Assembly (NCBI RefSeq): GCF_041080815.1
Contig: NZ_CP160205.1
Coordinates: 1,550,001-1,614,000, forward strand
DNA from: Mucilaginibacter yixingensis
Lineage (GTDB): Bacteria; Bacteroidota; Bacteroidia; Sphingobacteriales; Sphingobacteriaceae
DNA: 64,000 nt
Reading direction: 5' to 3'
A program made the position numbers and the translations under genes. The notes beneath the pieces are model-generated. The model made no database searches and had not been told where the DNA came from. It saw only the letters and a list, made by a program, of their open reading frames with translations. Numbering within the stretch: position 1 is the first letter of the stretch; every line of letters begins with the position of its first letter. Of the stretch, positions 61,997-64,000 are shown piece after piece.

Positions 61997-63393
61997 TGGA
62001 CTACAACCGCATAACCCCTGAAATACTGTTTGAAATTACCGCTGTTGTGGGTAACGAGAACGTGCTGACCCAACGGTCTGAAATGGAAAACTATAGCCAT
62101 GACGAAACCGAGGATCTGCATTTTTATCCCGAGGTAGTAGTGAAGCCCGCTACACCCGAGCAGGTATCGGTCTTATTAAAACTTTGTAACCAGCATCTTA
62201 TTCCCGTTACGCCGCGCGGTGCGGGTACGGGCCTGAGTGGAGGCGCTTTGCCTGTAAAAGGTGGTGTGTTGCTGGCCATGGAGCGTTTTAACAGAATTAT
62301 AGAGATTGATGAGCAGAGCCTGCAAGCCACGGTTGAGCCCGGCGTAATTACCGAGGTGTTTATGAACGCGGTTGCACAAAAAGGTTTGCTTTACCCTGTT
62401 GATCCGGCTAGTAAGGGCAGTTGTTTTATTGGAGGCAACGTGTCGCACGGTTCGGGCGGGCCGAGGGTGGTGAAATATGGAACTATCCGTGAGTATATTC
62501 TGAATTTGCAGGTGGTGTTGACCAATGGCGATATTATCTGGACTGGTGCCAATACGCTTAAATATGCTTCTGGTTATAATTTAACTCAGTTGATGATTGG
62601 CAGCGAAGGGACGCTGGGAGTTGTTACCAAAATTGTGACTAAACTGATACCTGCACCTACACAGGATGTGCTGATGCTGGCGTCGTTTCCGGATAATAAC
62701 GCGGCTTGTGCGGCAGTGTCGGCTATATTTAGGGCAGGGGTAGTGCCATCGGCATTGGAGTTTATGGAACGCAGGGGAGTGGAGTGGGTGATAGCACACG
62801 ACGGAATTGTTTTTGATTTAAAAGATGATGCCGGTGCCTTTCTGCTGATTGAGGTAGACGGTACCAACCAGGAGCAGATTTTTGCTGAATGCGAAAAAAT
62901 TAACGTTGTGCTGGAAGAATTTGGTTGCAAGGATGTGCTCTTTGCTGATTCATCGGCTCAGAAAGAAGAACTTTGGCGAATGCGCCGGGTGATGGGGATC
63001 TCGGTAAAATCAAACTCGGTTTATAAAGAAGAAGACACTGTTGTCCCTCGCGCTGAACTGCCGCGATTGATAAAAGGCATAAAAGAAACTGGAGCCAGGT
63101 ACGGCTTTGAATCGGTTTGTTATGGCCACGCGGGTGATGGTAACCTGCACGTTAACATCATTAAAGGCGGGATGAGTGACGAAGATTGGAATACCAAACT
63201 GAAGGACGGCATCCGCGAAATATTTGAACTCACCGTTTCGCTGGGTGGCACACTGAGCGGCGAGCACGGTATTGGCCTGGTACAAAAAGAGTTTATGCCG
63301 ATAAAATATTCAGAAACGCACTTTAGCCTGATGCGTAGTATTAAGGCGGTGTTTGACCCGAAAGGGATCCTAAATCCAGGGAAGATATTTTAA
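61996..63393 (+). CDS. FAD-linked oxidase (glycolate oxidase GlcD / D-lactate dehydrogenase type)
   Basis: This 465-residue flavoprotein has the PCMH FAD-binding domain (VTPRGAGTGLSGGALPV, GGNVSHGSGGPRVVKYG, MIGSEGTLGVVTK) and the FAD-oxidase C domain with CYGHAGDGNLHVN and SGEHGIGLVQKE (metal-binding His). It oxidises 2-hydroxy acids such as glycolate or D-lactate. The upstream folB makes glycolaldehyde, so an eventual link to glycolate is possible but speculative. An inverted repeat follows the stop. Confidence 0.92.
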   Translation: MDYNRITPEILFEITAVVGNENVLTQRSEMENYSHDETEDLHFYPEVVVKPATPEQVSVLLKLCNQHLIPVTPRGAGTGLSGGALPVKGGVLLAMERFNRIIEIDEQSLQATVEPGVITEVFMNAVAQKGLLYPVDPASKGSCFIGGNVSHGSGGPRVVKYGTIREYILNLQVVLTNGDIIWTGANTLKYASGYNLTQLMIGSEGTLGVVTKIVTKLIPAPTQDVLMLASFPDNNAACAAVSAIFRAGVVPSALEFMERRGVEWVIAHDGIVFDLKDDAGAFLLIEVDGTNQEQIFAECEKINVVLEEFGCKDVLFADSSAQKEELWRMRRVMGISVKSNSVYKEEDTVVPRAELPRLIKGIKETGARYGFESVCYGHAGDGNLHVNIIKGGMSDEDWNTKLKDGIREIFELTVSLGGTLSGEHGIGLVQKEFMPIKYSETHFSLMRSIKAVFDPKGILNPGKIF

Positions 63394-63400
63394 TTTCAGA

Positions 63401-63462
63401 ATTCGGATGTTCGATTTCGGATTTTTTAAATGACGATAAATCCGAAATCGAACATCCGAAAT
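63401..63462. terminator. Palindromic repeat acting as bidirectional terminator
   Basis: Arms at 63401-63424 and 63438-63462 share 23 exactly complementary bases around the core TTCGATTTCGGATTT. It lies between two convergent genes only 75 bases apart. A degenerate relative is at 27970-28085, so this is a repeat family put to use as a terminator. Confidence 0.8.
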
Positions 63463-63468
63463 ACGATA

Positions 63469-63915
63469 TCAATTGGTATTAGTCACCAGTCCCGGATCGT
63501 CATAATCTATCATCCTTTGGCGCTCAACCTTAGGGATAGGTACAGATTTTTTAGTCGAATAATCATACGCAATACATACGGTTTTGCCGGTAGTGCAAAT
63601 TTCTTCGCCCTTCTCGGTAATCTTCACCAGTACGTGCATCACGTCAAAGCTGCTGTTGCCAATGCGTGTTGTGCGCACATATACGGCAATTTGATCTTCC
63701 AGCTTTAACGGTTTCAGATAAGTAATTTCTGAACGACCCAGAATAACGCCCACTTTACTCATATCCCACTGGATAATTTCTTTCCAATAGTTAGAACGGG
63801 CAATTTCAAAATAAGTAAGATAGATAGTATTGCTTACGTTGCCGAAGGCATCGATATCAGAAAAACGGATGGGGATGGAGGTGCGAAACGTATAATCGGC
63901 TAAATCTTCAGGCAT
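63469..63915 (-). CDS. Acyl-CoA thioesterase (4HBT), second copy
   Basis: This 148-residue hotdog-fold protein has the motif IRFSDIDAFGNVSNTIYLTYFEIARS, where Asp21 is the usual catalytic residue, and IAYDYSTKKSVPIP at the C-terminus. It is related to the thioesterase at 47672 but clearly distinct in sequence. The expected reaction is hydrolysis of acyl-CoA or similar thioesters. A palindromic site lies just upstream of its start. Confidence 0.88.
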   Translation of the reverse strand: MPEDLADYTFRTSIPIRFSDIDAFGNVSNTIYLTYFEIARSNYWKEIIQWDMSKVGVILGRSEITYLKPLKLEDQIAVYVRTTRIGNSSFDVMHVLVKITEKGEEICTTGKTVCIAYDYSTKKSVPIPKVERQRMIDYDDPGLVTNTN

Positions 63916-63922
63916 TTAATGT

Positions 63923-63964
63923 CAATTTGTCGGTAGAAAATATTTAAAACCGACAAATTGTCGG
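63923..63964. promoter_or_regulatory. Nested palindromes CAATTTGTCGG/CCGACAAATTG
   Basis: CAATTTGTCGG (63923-63933) and CCGACAAATTG (63950-63960) are exact inverted 11-mers, 16 bases apart. The right arm extends into CCGACAAATTGTCGG (63950-63964), itself palindromic. Three GTCGG/CCGAC half-sites upstream of the thioesterase look like an operator. The word GACAAATTGTC resembles TGACAGATTGTCA at 37953. Function is inferred; downstream sequence is cut by the window edge. Confidence 0.5.
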
Positions 63965-64000
63965 CAAGATTGGGCTAAAATCGCGTTGGTACAGCAGTTG

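Overview
The window reads as a chromosomal stretch of a Bacteroidota bacterium, most likely family Sphingobacteriaceae (Mucilaginibacter/Pedobacter type). Support: several genes and a tRNA are preceded by the Bacteroidota -7 promoter box TAnnTTTG; Shine-Dalgarno sites are largely absent; the ATP synthase epsilon subunit and Obg GTPase are the short Bacteroidota forms; most exported carbohydrate enzymes carry Bacteroidota-style signal peptides; and the gaps are full of palindromic interspersed repeats. The genus is an inference from gene style only. No phage, insertion sequence, CRISPR array or replication origin was seen.

Region 1 (1-15.6 kb) is a pectin-side-chain degradation locus. It holds the 3' part of a sialate-O-acetylesterase-like gene, a GH2 beta-galactosidase, three tandem CE12 rhamnogalacturonan acetylesterases, a GH35 beta-galactosidase, a predicted six-hairpin glycosidase of unassigned family, a GH105 unsaturated rhamnogalacturonyl hydrolase, two GH43 enzymes on the opposite strand and a CE4 deacetylase. 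Together they fit deacetylation and trimming of rhamnogalacturonan-I with its galactan and arabinan branches. No SusC/SusD pair or sensor lies inside the window. A lone PL10 pectate lyase sits at 31-32.2 kb.

Region 2 (15.6-20.3 kb) holds stress and membrane genes: an exported OB-fold protein, a cold-shock protein, a YtxH protein, a cytoplasmic GAF histidine kinase and a GT39-type glycosyltransferase.

Region 3 (20.4-27.5 kb, minus strand) is the most interesting part. It is a tightly packed run of a PqqD-like peptide chaperone, an ATP-grasp ligase, a fold-III PLP decarboxylase, a urea-channel/M23-metallopeptidase fusion protein, a TPR plus outer-membrane beta-barrel protein and a TPR protein. 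A 33-codon ORF lies just upstream. I know of no described pathway with this set and propose it as an uncharacterised synthesis-and-envelope system.

Region 4 (27.5-38 kb) holds a degenerate receiver protein, a LytS/LytTR two-component pair, DinB, PL10, a DUF5655 protein with a repeat tail, atpD-atpC, a TPM protein, a 26-residue membrane peptide and a structured noncoding stretch.

Region 5 (38-54 kb) is mainly housekeeping: quinone oxidoreductase, peroxiredoxin, tRNA-Arg(ACG), adk, obgE, MgtC, guaA, a type-1 periplasmic-binding-like lipoprotein, an RsmB-like methyltransferase, an HD/nucleotidyltransferase fusion, rpsO-pnp and rpe.

Region 6 (54-64 kb) holds a double ABC ATPase, a small lipoprotein, a DUF2383-like protein, GH1, a TPR histidine kinase, an acyl-CoA dehydrogenase, folB, a glycolate-oxidase-type flavoprotein and a thioesterase. 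All coordinates and motifs were read by eye and no database search was run.
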